NCBI GenBank assembly: GCA_002392645.1 | Contig: DGHL01000066.1 | Coordinates: 1 to 18,820, forward strand | From: Prevotellaceae bacterium UBA3849 | Lineage (GTDB): Bacteria; Bacteroidota; Bacteroidia; Bacteroidales; Bacteroidaceae | Direction: 5' to 3' | Length of the DNA: 18,820 nt | Shown here: one piece after another, positions 1 to 7,402 of the stretch | Layout: the number at the start of each line of letters is the position of its first letter | How positions within the stretch are numbered: position 1 is the stretch's first letter | The notes under the pieces: model-generated | The model's input: only the letters and a program-made list of their open reading frames with translations | Databases searched by the model: none | Told to the model about the DNA's origin: nothing | Translations under genes and position numbers: made by a program

Positions 1-1
1 T

Positions 2-454
2 ATCCGTAAGGCTATCAAGAAAATGACGAACATCGATAAGCTCATGGCTGACGGTACTTACAGCAACCTCTCAAAGCGTGAGCTCCTTCAGATCTCACGT
101 CAGCGTGCTAAGCTGGAGAAGAACCTCGGTTCTATAGCTGACCTGACACGTCTGCCTTCTGCCCTCTTCGTCGTTGACGTAGAGAAGGAGCACATCGCTA
201 TCAGCGAGGCTAAGCGTCTTGGTATACCTGTATTCGCTATCGTTGATACTAACGCTAACCCTAATTCTGTAGACTTCGCCATCCCTGCAAACGATGACGC
301 TAAGGATTCAGTAGAGGTTATACTCGCTGCTTGCTGCGAGGCTATCAACGAGGGTCTGCAGGAGCGTAAGGTAGAGAAGGCTGATGAGAAGGCTGCTGCA
401 CAGCAGGACGATCAGCCAAAGAACGCCGAGAAGAGCGCTGAGGAGGCTGAGTAA
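2..454 (+). CDS. rpsB: 30S ribosomal protein S2, 3' part (5' end outside window)
   Basis: This is the C-terminal part of ribosomal protein S2, a component of the small ribosomal subunit that sits between head and body and is needed for S1 binding. The reading frame is open from the left edge (IRKAIKKMTNIDKL...), so the internal Met at position 23 is not the start. Typical S2 segments are visible: the stretch around LEKNLGSIADLTRLPSAL, then FVVDVEKEHIAISEAKRLGIP, then the conserved turn AIVDTNANPNSVDFAIPAND. The last 40 residues or so are a charged, Glu/Lys/Ala-rich tail, which is common in Bacteroidota S2 and probably disordered. tsf follows 125 bases downstream on the same strand, the usual rpsB-tsf order, so the two are very likely co-transcribed. 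The identification is firm. Confidence 0.97.
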   Translation: MRKAIKKMTNIDKLMADGTYSNLSKRELLQISRQRAKLEKNLGSIADLTRLPSALFVVDVEKEHIAISEAKRLGIPVFAIVDTNANPNSVDFAIPANDDAKDSVEVILAACCEAINEGLQERKVEKADEKAAAQQDDQPKNAEKSAEEAE

Positions 455-470
455 TATATAACTTAAGTTT

Positions 471-553
471 TGAGTTATGGATTATGAGTTGTTTAGTGTT
501 TAAAACTAAATCTACACACACATAGCTCATAATTCATAACTCATCTTTTTTTT
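471..553 (+). terminator. Long inverted repeat plus T8 in the rpsB-tsf spacer; possible attenuator
   Basis: Bases 471-488 and 526-543 form an 18-base inverted repeat (17 Watson-Crick pairs and one G.U pair in RNA) around a 37-base loop. The loop contains a second small hairpin (492-497 with 505-510). Two bases after the stem comes a run of eight T (546-553). This looks like an AT-rich intrinsic terminator placed inside an operon, so it could trim or reduce read-through into tsf. Alternatively it is only a dispersed repeat: the right arm, 526-544, is identical to 18314-18332 in front of prfC. I see no Bacteroidota-type promoter after it, so tsf would need read-through. Confidence 0.45.
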
Positions 554-579
554 GATAACTTATAAAAGATTTTTATACA

Positions 580-1560
580 ATGGCTATAACAATGGAAAGC
601 ATCAAGACTCTGCGTGCCATGACTGGCGCAGGTCTTGCTGACGTAAAGAAGGCACTGACAGAGGCTGATGGCGATATGGATCGTGCCAAGGAGATACTTC
701 GTGAGCGTGGTCAGGCTATCGCTGCTAAGCGCAGTGATCGTGAGACTTCTAACGGTTGCGTACTCGTAAAGAGCGAGAATGGTTTCTCTGCAATGATTGC
801 ACTGAAGTGTGAGACTGACTTCGTTGCTAACGGAGCAGACTATATAAAGCTGACACAGGATATCCTGGACGCAGCAGTAGCAGCAAAGGCTAAGAGCATC
901 GATGAGGTAAACAACCTTACACTTGCTAACGGTCAGACTGTAGCAGCTGCCATAACAGAGCGTTCTGGTGTTACAGGTGAGAAGATGGAGCTCGACGGTT
1001 ACCTCTTCCTTGAGGGTGACAACGTTTCTGTTTACAACCACATGAACAAGAACACTCTCTGCACAATGGTACAGACCAACAAGCCAGCTGAGGAGCAGGC
1101 ACACGCTGTTGCTATGCAGGTAGCAGCCATGAAGCCAGTAGCTCTGAGCGAGAAGGACGTTGATCCAGCTATCATCGAGGAGGAGAAGAAGGTTGCTGCT
1201 GAGAAGACAAAGCAGGAGCAGCTCCAGAAGGCTATCGACAACAAGCTGAAGAAGGCAGGCATCAACCCAGCACACGTTGACTCTGAGGATCACATGGAGT
1301 CTAACATGGCAAAGGGTTGGATCACCGCTGAGGACGTTGCCAAGGCTAAGGAGATCATCGCAAGCACAACTGTTGAGATTCCTGAGCAGATGCTCGCAGG
1401 TATCGTTAACGGTCGTGTGAACAAGTTCTACAAGGAGTCTTGTCTGCTCAACCAGGAGTTCATCCAGGACAGCAAGATGGCAGTGAAGGATTACCTGAAG
1501 GCTGCTGACAAGGACCTCACAGTAGTTGCGTTCAAGCGCTTCTCTCTGCAGGCTGATTAA
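580..1560 (+). CDS. tsf: Elongation factor Ts
   Basis: EF-Ts is the cytoplasmic nucleotide exchange factor that releases GDP from EF-Tu so that it can load GTP and aminoacyl-tRNA again. The 326-residue product begins with the UBA-like N-terminal domain (about 5-50), with the family motif LRAMTGAGLADVKKAL at 11-26. It carries the CETDFVAN motif (77-84) that contacts EF-Tu. The core then continues through two dimerisation-type subdomains to a conserved C-terminal segment around NKFYKESCLLNQEFIQD. The length is at the longer end for EF-Ts and typical for this phylum. The ATG at 580 gives the expected N-terminus (MAITMESIKTLR). It follows rpsB in the same direction and ends in a strong terminator at 1592-1628, so this is the last gene of the operon. 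Confidence 0.97.
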   Translation: MAITMESIKTLRAMTGAGLADVKKALTEADGDMDRAKEILRERGQAIAAKRSDRETSNGCVLVKSENGFSAMIALKCETDFVANGADYIKLTQDILDAAVAAKAKSIDEVNNLTLANGQTVAAAITERSGVTGEKMELDGYLFLEGDNVSVYNHMNKNTLCTMVQTNKPAEEQAHAVAMQVAAMKPVALSEKDVDPAIIEEEKKVAAEKTKQEQLQKAIDNKLKKAGINPAHVDSEDHMESNMAKGWITAEDVAKAKEIIASTTVEIPEQMLAGIVNGRVNKFYKESCLLNQEFIQDSKMAVKDYLKAADKDLTVVAFKRFSLQAD

Positions 1561-1591
1561 TAGTCGAAAGTATTAAGTACATAACATACTC

Positions 1592-1628
1592 AAAGGCATC
1601 AATGCAACACTGCATTGATGCCTTTTTT
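1592..1628 (+). terminator. Intrinsic terminator of the rpsB-tsf operon
   Basis: A perfect 15-base-pair stem (1592-1606 with 1611-1625) closes on a 4-base loop (acac), and its T-rich end runs into six T in a row (1623-1628). It starts 31 bases after the tsf stop codon. This is a strong rho-independent terminator. Confidence 0.95.
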
Positions 1629-1721
1629 ATTTAATGCCTATATTTCACCCATCGCACTACCGACCATTTGCGCTACCAAAAGATGGACTTCGTGGTAGGC
1701 ATAGAATTGCGGTAAAAAAGA

Positions 1722-1751
1722 AATAAAATAAGGAGTGGAAAACCACTCCTT
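1722..1751 (-). terminator. Terminator of the small minus-strand gene
   Basis: On the minus strand, 1751-1743 and 1738-1730 form a 9-base-pair stem (aaggagtgg / ccactcctt) with a 4-base loop, followed by the T-rich sequence tattttatttcttttt. The stem starts inside the stop codon of the upstream gene, which ends at 1751. Confidence 0.75.
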
Positions 1752-2065
1752 TACTTTAACAACCAAAGCAACTGAAACATACCTATATATTCAGCAGCTT
1801 GCAATACACGGTTATCATTCGATACAATAAAATAATCTTGTATATCGTAAAATTCTTTATTTTTACGGATTTTTGCCCAAATATCCTTATCTGTTTTGTT
1901 TGCAGTTAAAACTGCTTCTTCCAATGTTTTATAGTAAGGATATTCCTTGATTATCCTCTTAAACTTTTCTGCCACTTCGGGGTGGAACTTCATACGAGCC
2001 TGAGCAGCCTCGTAAACATATCTAAGTTCACCTTGCCTGTTTAGTATTTCTTTTTTTATATCCAT
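1751..2065 (-). CDS. Hypothetical protein, 104 residues
   Basis: I do not recognise this protein. It begins MDIKKEILNRQGELRYVYEA and is a soluble, basic, mostly helical 104-residue product rich in Lys, Glu, Tyr and Ala, without signal peptide or membrane segment. The C-terminal half contains WAKIRKNKEFYDIQDYFIV, then SNDNRVLQAAEYIGM. The frame stays open upstream to 2140, but I chose the ATG at 2065 because a good promoter -7 box (TAACTTTG, 2145-2138) would put the transcript start between the two candidates. It is a monocistronic unit: it has its own promoter and a terminator immediately at the stop, between two plus-strand genes. The first 50 bases of its leader contain inverted repeats (2090-2097 with 2124-2131). 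A DNA-binding or toxin-antitoxin-like role is possible, but nothing in the sequence shows it. Confidence 0.7.
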   Translation of the reverse strand: MDIKKEILNRQGELRYVYEAAQARMKFHPEVAEKFKRIIKEYPYYKTLEEAVLTANKTDKDIWAKIRKNKEFYDIQDYFIVSNDNRVLQAAEYIGMFQLLWLLK

Positions 2066-2137
2066 AACTACTGAATTAAAGTTTGACAGGCGGTAAACAG
2101 CGCAGCAAACAATTAACGCTATTTTTACCGCTGTTTG

Positions 2138-2145
2138 CAAAGTTA
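2138..2145 (-). promoter_or_regulatory. Promoter -7 box for the 104-residue protein gene
   Basis: Read on the minus strand, 2145-2138 is TAACTTTG, a match to the Bacteroidota -7 consensus TAnnTTTG. The -33 element is weaker: a TTG lies about 22 bases upstream. The implied leader is about 65 bases and contains the inverted repeat 2090-2097/2124-2131. Confidence 0.6.
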
Positions 2146-2291
2146 CTACTAAAATCCGTAACTAAGACAAGAAACACTCTAAAATCGTCATTAAAAAGCA
2201 GAATTGGAGCATTTCTTGCCTTATATCTTTACATTTCGTAATAATAAAAACGTGTTAAAAGAATGGCCGTCCAGACATATCGTCTATATTA

Positions 2292-2323
2292 TTTGCACAC
2301 TTATGCCCTTTTCCGTAATTTTG
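2292..2323 (+). promoter_or_regulatory. Promoter of the beta-helix lipoprotein gene
   Basis: TTTG at 2292-2295, a 20-base spacer, then TAATTTTG at 2316-2323, matching the Bacteroidota sigma-ABfr consensus. The implied transcript start near 2330 leaves a leader of about 25 bases before the ATG at 2355. Confidence 0.8.
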
Positions 2324-2354
2324 CAGGCATAAAACAAAATAATATTTGACGCGT

Positions 2355-3464
2355 ATGAAAAAACTTTTACCCTTATTAATCTTAACTATGTGCCTCGCGC
2401 TGCAAGCTTGTGCAAAAGAGGACATCTATGTACAATGGAACGGCAACAACGTGAAAGTAGATGGTGCAAGCAGGCACCTTTACATCTGCGAAACAGACAA
2501 CGGCACACTTGAAATGACTGCTACGGATGCCGATAAAAACCAAACCATACACCTGAGCGGCAAGGGCACCGGACGCTTTATCCTTAACTCAAACCATACC
2601 ACCAACATCATACTTGACGGTCTTGAACTTCAGTGCGACACCTCGTATGCCATAGTGTTCAAAGGCAAGAAAAGCATAAAGATGACACTGACAGACGGGA
2701 CTGTCAACATCCTTGGTGACGAAGGAATAAACGCAAAGGGCAACCTACGCATAAACGGCAACGGTTCACTTACCATCAATGCCACCCAAGACGGTCACAA
2801 AGGTATGCGAGTGCATGGCGACATGAGCGTAACCGACAATCCTACAATCAATATTACGACATCCGGCCAACCGCTGAAGTCTGAAAAGATGACACCGCCC
2901 ATAATGCCTCAGAAGAACGACGGAGCCACCCGCAAAGCCACTCCACCTATGCCTGAGCATCCAGGCAACGAAGCCTTTGTGCGCTATACCTACGAAGGGA
3001 CCTCAAAAGGCCTGAAAGTCAGTGGCAGCATCGCCATAAAAGGCGGAGACATAAATATAAAGACCTCAACGCCAGGCGCTGAGGGTATCGAGACAAAAGA
3101 CTCACTACTTATGGCCGGTGGCTCACTGCACGTAGAGGCGCACAACGATGCCATCTCCGTAGGCCGTAAGATGGTAGTCACCGGAGGCACTATCTATGCC
3201 ATAAGCCAGACCAACGACGGCATTGACATCAACGGCGGCATGAAACCTATGGGCGGTGCACCTACCATGGACCTTATGCGCGGCATGCAGAAGGAAGGCA
3301 TAGACCCTATGCAGGCTATGCGCGAGATGATGAAGAACAGGAAACCTACATACATTCAGACCGGAGGGTCCGTAACGTGCAAGACCCTCGCTCCGCCACC
3401 GGAGGAGGGTCTTGACACCGACGAAATACCTATCTTGCATACAGGCGGAACGCTGAACAAGTGA
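2355..3464 (+). CDS. Lipoprotein with Cthe_2159/DUF4353-like carbohydrate-binding beta-helix
   Basis: The 369-residue product has a lipoprotein signal: MKKLLPLLILTMCLALQAC, with the lipobox Cys at residue 19, so it is probably anchored in the outer or inner membrane. The mature part is built of short beta-helix repeats rich in Gly, Asn, Asp and Thr (for example INAKGNLRINGNGSLTINAT, IKGGDINIKTSTPGAEGIETKD, MVVTGGTIYAISQTNDGIDI). This is the pattern of the Cthe_2159/DUF4353 family, whose founding member binds polygalacturonate and metal ions. Two Met/Pro-rich insertions interrupt the repeats: about 177-204, and about 296-326, the latter with nine Met. I chose the ATG at 2355, which gives a clean signal peptide and fits the promoter at 2292-2323; an in-frame TTG at 2346 is less likely. 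The gene is monocistronic and convergent with the penicillin-binding protein gene 20 bases downstream. The family call is by repeat pattern, and the ligand is inferred. Confidence 0.8.
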   Translation: MKKLLPLLILTMCLALQACAKEDIYVQWNGNNVKVDGASRHLYICETDNGTLEMTATDADKNQTIHLSGKGTGRFILNSNHTTNIILDGLELQCDTSYAIVFKGKKSIKMTLTDGTVNILGDEGINAKGNLRINGNGSLTINATQDGHKGMRVHGDMSVTDNPTINITTSGQPLKSEKMTPPIMPQKNDGATRKATPPMPEHPGNEAFVRYTYEGTSKGLKVSGSIAIKGGDINIKTSTPGAEGIETKDSLLMAGGSLHVEAHNDAISVGRKMVVTGGTIYAISQTNDGIDINGGMKPMGGAPTMDLMRGMQKEGIDPMQAMREMMKNRKPTYIQTGGSVTCKTLAPPPEEGLDTDEIPILHTGGTLNK

Positions 3465-3484
3465 GGTTTGGCATGGGCACGTGG

Positions 3485-5809
3485 CTATTCAAACACATCC
3501 TCTATGCCCACCATATCATCCGTTTCCACTTCCTCGCCTTCCGTACCCGTGCAACCATCATAGCCAGGCGGCAACTTAAACTTCGCGCTTTCCTTATAGG
3601 GGAGCGCGGCGTTTTTATATACCTTCTTTATGAAATATGCGTATATCGGCAATGCCATAGAGGCACCCTGGCCATACGTCATATTGTCGAAATGTATGTC
3701 GCGGTCTTCTCCGCCTACCCATACGCCTGATACGAGGTCTGGCGCCACACCTATGAACCATGCATCGGAGTTACGGTTAGTGGTACCCGTCTTGCCACCC
3801 ATCTGCGCATTCACGTTATATTTAAATCGCATACGGCTACCGGTACCGCCATTTACCACTCCCTGCAGCAATACCAGCATCTTATTGGCAGACTCCTCTG
3901 ATATCACCTCATTCATGCGAGGCTCAAAGCGAGCTATCACCTGACCGTTGGCATCCTCAATCCTCGTTACGAACATCGGTGCGCAACGAATGCCCTTATT
4001 GGCAAAGGCGGTATAGGCGCTCACCATCTCCGCCACCGTTATGTCGCATGGTCCGAGACACAATGACATCGACGGATGGATTTCCGGGTTCAATATACCA
4101 TAGTTGTGGAGTAATTCCACAAACTGCTGCGGATCAAGTTTTGACATCAGGTAGGCAGAAATCCAGTTGTTAGACTGCGCCAATCCCCACTTCAGCGTCA
4201 CATTTTCTCCATAATGCGAGCGTGAGCCATTACGTGGTGTCCATGCCTGACCTGCCACATAATAAGTCTGCTGTACGTTAGGAGCAAGGTCACACGGTGT
4301 GAATCCATTCTCCATAGCCAGGGAATATAACAGCGGCTTAATGGTAGAACCCACCTGACGACGACCAGCCATCACCATGTCGTACTGGAAGTGTGCAAAG
4401 TTCATACCGCCCACATACGCCTTCACGGCACCCGTATGTGCATCCATCGACACGAATCCAGTGCGCAGGAACGACTTATAGTAACGTATGGAATCGAGAG
4501 GCGTCATAACCGTATCGACCTCTCCATGATACGTAAACACCGTCATTTCCGTCTTTTCCTTGAACGATGCCCTTATCTCCTCCTCCGAATATCCCGCAGC
4601 CTTCATGTTGCGGTAACGATCGCTCTGAACGACAGAGCGGTTAAGGATGTCCTTAACCTCCTTCGCTGAAAGCTGATTAGTGAACGGAGCATTCGGCTTA
4701 TGGCGGTTTTCCTTATTGAATGCAGGCTGCAGATATTTCGCCACATGGGCATACACAGCCTCCTCTGCATATTGCTGCATCTCAGAGTCTATGGTGGTAA
4801 ACACCTTCAGACCGTCCATATATATATTATAAGGTGTACCGTCGCGCTTGAAGTTCTTGTTGCACCAGCCATACAACGGATCCTGCTCCCATGCAATGGA
4901 GTCCATGACATACTGCACCTTCTGCCAACTCTGATAATCGTCGCGCTTTGGCTTCTCTGCCATCATATACTGGCGCAGGAACTCGCGCAGATAGGTTGCA
5001 CTGCCATCCTTATGGTCAGCACGATGAAACTTCAGTTCTATAGGGTGCTTAGAGCAATCATCATACTGCGACTGCGTGATATACCCAGCCTTCAACATCT
5101 GCTTCAGCACCACGTTACGGCGCTCCAGACAGCGTTCCTCATGCCTTACAGGATTGAAGTACGACGGGTTCTTACACAATCCTATGAGCAATGCAGATTC
5201 CTCAAGCGTAAGGTCTTTTGGTTCCTTGCTGAAGTATGTGTTCGCCGCATTCTTTATGCCCACTGCATTATGCAGGAAGTCGAACTGGTTAAGATACATC
5301 ATCACGATTTCTTCCTTCGTGAAGTATCGCTCCAGTTTGATTGCTATCACCCACTCTATCGGCTTCTGCATCATTCGCTCTATGGTAGAGTTTGCCTTAC
5401 CCGAGTACAACTGCTTAGCCAACTGCTGCGTAATGGTACTGCCACCGCCGGCACTTGACTGTCCGAGCAGTCCACGCTTCACTATGGCACGTCCCAGTGC
5501 TATGAAGTCAACACCCGAATGATCGTAGAAACGCGCGTCCTCAGTAGCCACGAGCGCCTCTATCACGTTAGAGCTCACCTTGCTGATGTCAATCCTCACA
5601 CGGTTCTCACGGTTCATGTTCCACGTGCCTATAACCTTTCCGTCTGCGCTGTATATCTGCGTGGCGTAACGGTCAATAGGGTTCTGCAGGTCTTCCATGT
5701 CGGGCATATACCCTATCCAACCATTCCATATAGCCGTAAAAATCAATGCGAAGATGATAACCGACGCGGCTATCAGACTCCACAAGATATATACGAATTT
5801 CTTTCTCAT
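3485..5809 (-). CDS. Class A penicillin-binding protein (PBP1A-type)
   Basis: This is a bifunctional peptidoglycan synthase of 774 residues. It polymerises lipid II glycan chains and cross-links the stem peptides outside the inner membrane. There is an N-terminal membrane anchor at about 6-28. The GT51 transglycosylase domain follows, with its motifs EDARFYDHSGVD (90-101, catalytic Glu90), GGSTITQQLAKQ (122-133) and the region ERMMQKPIEW...KLERYFTKEEIVMMYLNQ (144-175). The transpeptidase domain carries STIK (Ser488 nucleophile, Lys491), SNN (546-548) and KTGTT (673-677). Both active sites look intact. The C-terminus is a short acidic tail (EGEEVETDDMVGIEDVFE). The ATG at 5809 gives MRKKFVYILW directly before the anchor. 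It is transcribed away from pyrB, with a -7 box (TATTTTTG) at 5843-5836. No terminator is visible in the 20-base gap to the convergent lipoprotein gene. Confidence 0.95.
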   Translation of the reverse strand: MRKKFVYILWSLIAASVIIFALIFTAIWNGWIGYMPDMEDLQNPIDRYATQIYSADGKVIGTWNMNRENRVRIDISKVSSNVIEALVATEDARFYDHSGVDFIALGRAIVKRGLLGQSSAGGGSTITQQLAKQLYSGKANSTIERMMQKPIEWVIAIKLERYFTKEEIVMMYLNQFDFLHNAVGIKNAANTYFSKEPKDLTLEESALLIGLCKNPSYFNPVRHEERCLERRNVVLKQMLKAGYITQSQYDDCSKHPIELKFHRADHKDGSATYLREFLRQYMMAEKPKRDDYQSWQKVQYVMDSIAWEQDPLYGWCNKNFKRDGTPYNIYMDGLKVFTTIDSEMQQYAEEAVYAHVAKYLQPAFNKENRHKPNAPFTNQLSAKEVKDILNRSVVQSDRYRNMKAAGYSEEEIRASFKEKTEMTVFTYHGEVDTVMTPLDSIRYYKSFLRTGFVSMDAHTGAVKAYVGGMNFAHFQYDMVMAGRRQVGSTIKPLLYSLAMENGFTPCDLAPNVQQTYYVAGQAWTPRNGSRSHYGENVTLKWGLAQSNNWISAYLMSKLDPQQFVELLHNYGILNPEIHPSMSLCLGPCDITVAEMVSAYTAFANKGIRCAPMFVTRIEDANGQVIARFEPRMNEVISEESANKMLVLLQGVVNGGTGSRMRFKYNVNAQMGGKTGTTNRNSDAWFIGVAPDLVSGVWVGGEDRDIHFDNMTYGQGASMALPIYAYFIKKVYKNAALPYKESAKFKLPPGYDGCTGTEGEEVETDDMVGIEDVFE

Positions 5810-5835
5810 TTTACATCAATTTTACTATTCGAATG

Positions 5836-5843
5836 CAAAAATA
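5836..5843 (-). promoter_or_regulatory. Probable -7 box of the penicillin-binding protein gene
   Basis: On the minus strand, 5843-5836 reads TATTTTTG (TAnnTTTG consensus), 26 bases before the start codon. No clear TTTG lies 19-21 bases further upstream, only a T-rich tract, so this is a partial match. Confidence 0.5.
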
Positions 5844-5888
5844 CAATAAATATTTGAGAAAAAACCATGTTTTTTCATTTTTTTTTGC

Positions 5889-5896
5889 TAACTTCG
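5889..5896 (+). promoter_or_regulatory. Possible -7 box of pyrB
   Basis: TAACTTCG is one base off the TAnnTTTG consensus and lies 43 bases before the pyrB ATG, downstream of long T tracts. No TTTG stands at the -33 distance. Among the candidates in the divergent pyrB/PBP spacer (5810-5939) it is the best plus-strand match. Confidence 0.4.
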
Positions 5897-5939
5897 CACT
5901 CAAATACAGAAAACGCAAACGTAAACGAATACGATATCT

Positions 5940-6887
5940 ATGGAAAAACAAAATTTCGTTACTATCGCTGACCTCTCAAAAGACGAAATCATGTACTTGA
6001 TAGCAATGGCGCAGGAGTTTGAGAAACATCCAAACAGAGAGCTCCTGAAAGGCAAGGTCGTTGCTACCCTATTCTTTGAACCAAGCACACGCACACGCTT
6101 GTCTTTCGAAACCGCTGCCAACCGTCTCGGTGCACGCGTAATAGGTTTCTCTGACGCAAAGGTGACAAGCACCACCAAGGGTGAGACACTGAAGGACACC
6201 ATACTGATGGTGAGCAACTATGCCGACGTCATCGCCATGCGCCACTACATAGAGGGCGCTGCACAATATGCCTCGGAGGTAGCGCCTGTGCCAATAGTCA
6301 ACGCTGGTGACGGTGCACACATGCACCCATCGCAGTGCCTGCTCGACCTCTACTCTATCTACAAGACTCAGGGCACACTGGAAAACCTTAACATATATCT
6401 CGTGGGCGACCTGAAATACGGACGCACGGTACACTCGCTGATTACCGCCATGAGACACTTCAACCCTACATTCCACTTTGTAGCGCCAACAGAGCTCGCC
6501 ATGCCACAGGAGTACAAGGACTACTGCCGCGAGCACAATATAAAGTACGTGGAGCACACTGACTTCAACGAGAAGATTATATCTGATGCCGACATCATCT
6601 ATATGACGCGCGTGCAGAAGGAGCGTTTCTCTGACCTCATGGAGTATGAGCGCGTGAAGAACGTATATATACTCAACCGCGCAATGCTGAGCATGTCAAA
6701 GCCTAACATGAAGATTCTGCATCCATTGCCACGCGTAAATGAAATAGCATACGACGTGGACGACGATCCACACGCATACTACATACAGCAGGCGCAGAAC
6801 GGCCTATACGCACGCGAAGCCATCTTCTGTCATTGTCTCGGCATAACGCTTGAGGAAATCAAGAACGACAAGACAATCATTGGATGA
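5940..6887 (+). CDS. pyrB: Aspartate carbamoyltransferase, catalytic chain
   Basis: The enzyme condenses carbamoyl phosphate with L-aspartate to N-carbamoyl-aspartate, the committed step of de novo pyrimidine synthesis, in the cytoplasm. The 315-residue length is standard. The carbamoyl-phosphate site is visible as FEPSTRTR (46-53), and the flexible loop as STTKGET (77-83, Lys80). Further signatures are GDGAHMHPSQCLLD (123-136) and HPLPRV (261-266). All expected catalytic positions seem present. The regulatory chain gene pyrI follows 59 bases downstream on the same strand. This points to the class B (E. coli-like) holoenzyme of catalytic trimers joined by regulatory dimers, feedback-regulated by nucleotides. 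The ATG at 5940 fits the family's N-terminus. No attenuator is evident in the short leader. Confidence 0.97.
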   Translation: MEKQNFVTIADLSKDEIMYLIAMAQEFEKHPNRELLKGKVVATLFFEPSTRTRLSFETAANRLGARVIGFSDAKVTSTTKGETLKDTILMVSNYADVIAMRHYIEGAAQYASEVAPVPIVNAGDGAHMHPSQCLLDLYSIYKTQGTLENLNIYLVGDLKYGRTVHSLITAMRHFNPTFHFVAPTELAMPQEYKDYCREHNIKYVEHTDFNEKIISDADIIYMTRVQKERFSDLMEYERVKNVYILNRAMLSMSKPNMKILHPLPRVNEIAYDVDDDPHAYYIQQAQNGLYAREAIFCHCLGITLEEIKNDKTIIG

Positions 6888-6888
6888 G

Positions 6889-6944
6889 GATTGAAGGATT
6901 GAAGAATTGAAGAATTGAAGGATTGAAGGATTGAAAAATTGAAG
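6889..6944 (+). repeat. Seven tandem copies of an 8-base unit between pyrB and pyrI
   Basis: The unit (G/A)ATTGAA(G/A) is repeated seven times without interruption: copies start at 6889, 6897, 6905, 6913, 6921, 6929 and 6937. The array fills almost the whole spacer, beginning one base after the pyrB stop codon and ending two bases before the pyrI ATG. It therefore forms the whole ribosome-binding region of pyrI. Confidence 0.95.
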
Positions 6945-6946
6945 TT

Positions 6947-7402
6947 ATGAATATCAAGGAACGCCTTGTTGCCGCTATCGAGAACGGCACGGTCATTGAC
7001 CACATACCAGCTGAGAAAACATATCAGGTGGCTGCACTGCTCGAACTGAGCAAACTTACTGAACCCGTAACAATAGGTCAGAACTACCCTTCCAAGAAAC
7101 TGGGCAAGAAGGGTATCATAAAGGTTACAGACAAGTTCTTCACCAATGAGGAGATATCACGCCTTTCCGTAGTAGCTCCTAACGTGGTGCTCAGCATCAT
7201 TAAGAACTACCAGGTGGTAGAAAAGAAAACCGTGGAGACTCCCGATGAACTGCGCGGCATCATTCGCTGTAACAACCCTAAGTGCATAACAAACAACGAG
7301 CCGATGGCTACGTATTTCAGCGTAGTGAACAAGCAGCTTGGCACCGTACGCTGCCACTATTGCGATAAGGAGCAGGACATCAAGACTGTTGAACTCGTAT
7401 AA
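6947..7402 (+). CDS. pyrI: Aspartate carbamoyltransferase, regulatory chain
   Basis: This is the regulatory subunit that binds nucleotide effectors (ATP, CTP, UTP in the E. coli enzyme) and contacts the catalytic trimers. The 151-residue product has the N-terminal nucleotide-binding domain (about 1-98; IENGTVIDHIP and GKKGIIKV are typical) and a C-terminal zinc domain. The four zinc ligands are present: Cys108 and Cys113 (CNNPKC), Cys136 and Cys139 (CHYC). The start at 6947 is the only sensible ATG, and it lies two bases after an 8-base tandem array that replaces a normal ribosome-binding region. It is co-oriented with pyrB and almost certainly co-transcribed with it. No strong terminator directly follows; the nearest good hairpin is at 7682-7730. 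Confidence 0.97.
   Translation: MNIKERLVAAIENGTVIDHIPAEKTYQVAALLELSKLTEPVTIGQNYPSKKLGKKGIIKVTDKFFTNEEISRLSVVAPNVVLSIIKNYQVVEKKTVETPDELRGIIRCNNPKCITNNEPMATYFSVVNKQLGTVRCHYCDKEQDIKTVELV

Noticed and set aside
541..1293. Long open frame of 250 codons on the minus strand opposite tsf
   Set aside because: It is antisense to a clear EF-Ts gene, is rich in Cys, Leu and Tyr, and is made by the codon bias of tsf. It has no recognisable domain.
2066..2140. Upstream start for the 104-residue protein (adding MQTAVKIALIVCC...)
   Set aside because: The -7 box at 2145-2138 would place this codon at or before the transcript start. The added hydrophobic stretch is encoded by the inverted repeats of the leader.
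3465..3484. Shared terminator between the convergent lipoprotein and penicillin-binding protein genes
   Set aside because: The 20-base gap and its flanks contain no inverted repeat with a T run.
4700..5458. Open frame of 252 codons on the plus strand inside the penicillin-binding protein gene
   Set aside because: It lies opposite intact GT51 motifs, its composition (His, Leu, Cys, Arg) is that of a shadow frame, and it has no promoter.
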